Assembly (NCBI RefSeq): GCF_041296385.1
Contig: NC_091017.1
Span: 12,952,001-13,016,000 of the forward strand
Origin: Aphelocoma coerulescens
Lineage: Eukaryota > Chordata > Aves > Passeriformes > Corvidae
Direction: 5' to 3'
DNA: 64,000 nucleotides
Shown: positions 61,601 through 64,000 of the stretch, piece after piece
Numbering within the stretch: position 1 is the stretch's first letter
Layout: each line of letters begins with the position of its first letter
Position numbers and translations under genes: made by a program
Notes under the pieces: generated by a model
What the model saw: only the letters and a program-made list of their open reading frames with translations
Told to the model about the DNA's origin: nothing
Database searches by the model: none

Positions 61601-63178
61601 AGCACTGGTGACTCAAAATCCCAGCCACCAAACCAAGGCTGTGCTCTGCACAAATCTAAAATACTGATGGGATGACAGAATCTCTCTGCTCCCTCTTAGG
61701 TGATATTAGAAGTTATTTAACTGAAAACAGGGCAGATCTCCCATCCATCATTCTTTATCTTTTGTAAAGTTGAGTCTCCCGAGAAAAGGAAAAAGCATCC
61801 ACACTGCAGCTTTCTATTACCACTGCTCAGAAAGCTCAGACAGCTGCAGCTCTGCTGAAGGAAAGTTTGGCTGACTCATTTTTGTAAGTTAGAGGGCTGT
61901 TTTTAGGAAACATTTCCTTTAGGCCCCATACAGTGCAAAATCCAAAGGAGCTAAAGGCATTAGCAGTTGCATAGATTATCGATGACCTCCTCTAGCCGAG
62001 AATTCACATTTCCTTACTACATTTTTTCATAATGTATAATGAAAAAGGGAACAACCTACAATTAAAGAACTTCCAAAACAGCTTTGATATCTTTTCTGTC
62101 ATATGCTCAATGAGAAACCAATGTGCAATAGCAAAAAATGGAACAGCACGAGAGAAACTATACAGATGCACCTAGAGCTAAATAAATCTAATTCTGAAGA
62201 ACTTGGTGCTAATGGCATATTTTGGTTGCATCTCTATGGATGAATGTGTCTGTAATGCAGTTGCATTCTGACCCTGATCTTTTTGTAGCTGCAAGAATCC
62301 CATCCCCTTTCTTGCTTCCCTTGTGATCTCATTGGCCCCATCATAAGGGTCCAGCTTCACTGTTGTAGAAGTCACTGGCAAAAGCCACATCTTATCCACA
62401 TCTCCCAGCTGTGCTCTCCTTGGAAGGAATAAGAAAAGCTACAGTAAAGCCAGGACCTCCCAATCCTGATCACAAGGGACAGTCCTGGACACTGACGTTG
62501 CTTTATTTTCTGTGAAGCACAAAGCAGGTTGTTGGGCAAACTCCTGCAGTACAACTTTCTGGTGTAAGTACCTCTGCTTAGGCTTCCTTCTGCTACACCC
62601 TGGGTTACTGGCACAGCAATCACTTCCCAGTGACTAAATCCTGATTTGGAAGCCCAATTATTTTGAGTCTGACTGCACAGTCTTCTTGGTAATCAGTGCT
62701 ATGCACACCCCCTGCTCCCCAGGCTGAAATCAGTTGGTATTTGTGGAAACAGGGGCTGGCTGGGTGCTCTGTGTGTGTCCTGTCCCAAACACGGGTCCCT
62801 CTCAGCATCCCACCAGTATTCACCTGGTGCACCATGGAAAAAGGGAGCCTCTGAAATCCCCAGTGATATGGGTTGCCTCCTTCCTTCCTTATCCTTTGTC
62901 TATGTTCAAAAGACTTTGCCCAGAGAGCTGATATCGCAAACCCTTCACAAAGCAAAGCCAACAGTGGCTCTGTGAAACCATGGGCTGTACTTCCCAGTGA
63001 TAGAGCCGGGTTCCAATGTGGTGTGGCTGTCAGCTGTAAGTCTACAAAAACTGCAGAAGATAGCTTTGGATCTCTTAATACCTTATTTCTGATAGGTGGA
63101 GGGACTGGGGAGTGTGCAGCTTCCCACCTGCTTAAATATAATTCACTACAAAATATCAAACAGATGCATTCAGCCCTT

Positions 63179-63227
63179 TGTAGACATATTGTAGACATAT
63201 TGTAGACATAATATGTAGACATATTAC
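63179..63227. repeat. 11-bp tandem repeat
   Basis: TGTAGACATAT repeated about four times with one irregular unit. Confidence 0.9.
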
Positions 63228-64000
63228 CTTATGTGTTCATGTAACACACATCTGTAGCATATTGGCAGTACACCTAGTTAATGTGTGGGAGACTCCTAGG
63301 TTCAAAGTCTCCAATGTTTCTTTTGTTCTCTAATGAATCCTTCTTTTGTTTAGTTCCACCTCCCCTTAGGTTGTAGCTGTAACTCTGTCATTAGCATCCT
63401 AAAAATTTTTTCCTCCAAAATTACCTACAACACTGCAATAGACTGGGAACCTAGTAGGAAACACCTAAATGAATCACAATTCTTACTTCAGACAGGTTTA
63501 ATGGGTCTGGGTCATTTTTCAGCAGCACTGTTGCTTCATTAGCAAACTCGCTAATCAAATATTCCCCCTAACACCATGTGAGGCGATATTCCTGTGCCAT
63601 ATTCCAGCTGGTAAGCTTGGTTCATAATGTTTCAAATAAAAGATGCAGTCATCACTACTAGGAGTGTCACAATTTTTGTGAGTCTCTGCAGATTCTCATC
63701 TGTTTCTTAGTGTCCAAAAATCAAAGCACTCAGGCATCTCCACGGTAGCCCACTGAAAATGTTGAGCTGTATCCTTTGGATGCAAACATTTTGTTGAATT
63801 TTCACTGGATTTCAACCTAATTACCCCACACCTGATTTTCTAGATATTATGTATGAAAACAAATTTGTAAGACTGAGATATCTCTGACACACAGACTGGC
63901 AGCTGTGGTGTCCATCAGAATCACCATCCATCCTGGTGCTGGCATCTTTCTGGGCTTCACCAAAAGCTACCAACAAGTTCTGGGAAACAAGGAGCTGAAG

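Larger units (their letters stand above)
50621..64000 (-). other. MAML3: Large MAML3 intron, 5' end beyond the window
   Basis: No exon of MAML3 was found beyond 50,620. MAML3 is known to have very large introns, so this is expected. Contents seen: a CpG island (51,240-51,560), a GT-repeat (55,596-55,626), A-rich runs near 56,215 and 56,278, a pyrimidine-rich block (58,780-60,450) and a short 11-bp tandem repeat (63,179-63,227). The many short frames have no domains. Confidence 0.75.

Overview
This window looks like a bird nuclear genome, probably a songbird. Three kinds of evidence point there. First, there are short CR1 LINE 3' ends at about 13,640, 26,480 and 35,640. Second, the left part is crowded with endogenous retroviruses (ERVs) and solo LTRs. 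Third, the one recognisable host gene is vertebrate. No bacterial gene layout, CRISPR array or RNA gene was seen.

The host gene is on the minus strand at the right. Its last three coding exons are at 50,620-50,381, 48,165-48,078 and 45,435-44,447. They are followed by a 3' UTR of about 3 kb that ends near 41,410. The protein is the C-terminal part of a Mastermind-like Notch co-activator, best matched to MAML3. All three exons have GT/AG boundaries and compatible phases, and together give 438 codons plus a stop. Everything from 50,621 to 64,000 appears to be intron. It contains a compact, strong CpG island at about 51,240-51,560 that could be an internal promoter.

The left 41 kb is intergenic and built from nested retroelements. 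At 1-1,195 is the 3' end of one ERV (integrase remnant, polypurine tract, LTR). It is followed by a broken cold-shock (Y-box) coding fragment at 1,371-1,858 and an unrelated LTR at 2,106-2,407. At 15,308-24,245 lies a complete but dead gammaretrovirus-like provirus of 8,930 bp. It has a 4-bp target duplication (CTAT) and 495-bp LTRs that differ at only two positions. The interior has frameshifts, TGA interruptions and three nested LTRs.

Matching flanking duplications define further solo LTRs at 7,026-7,592, 27,505-28,404, 31,289-31,853, 33,862-34,152 and 36,051-37,731, plus a likely one at 40,523-41,172. Duplication lengths of 4, 5 and 6 bp suggest that all three broad avian ERV classes are present. 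One repeat family occurs twice in inverted orientation (9,874-11,173 and 38,901-39,857). One copy carries a roughly 500-bp pure pyrimidine tract. A separate 328-bp CCCTT array lies at 37,911-38,238.

The most interesting points are the Y-box fragment that may sit inside an ERV, the mismatch between young-looking LTRs and an old-looking interior in the provirus, the stretch of pol interrupted only by TGA, and the intronic CpG island in MAML3. All family assignments come from reading the sequence. No database search was run.
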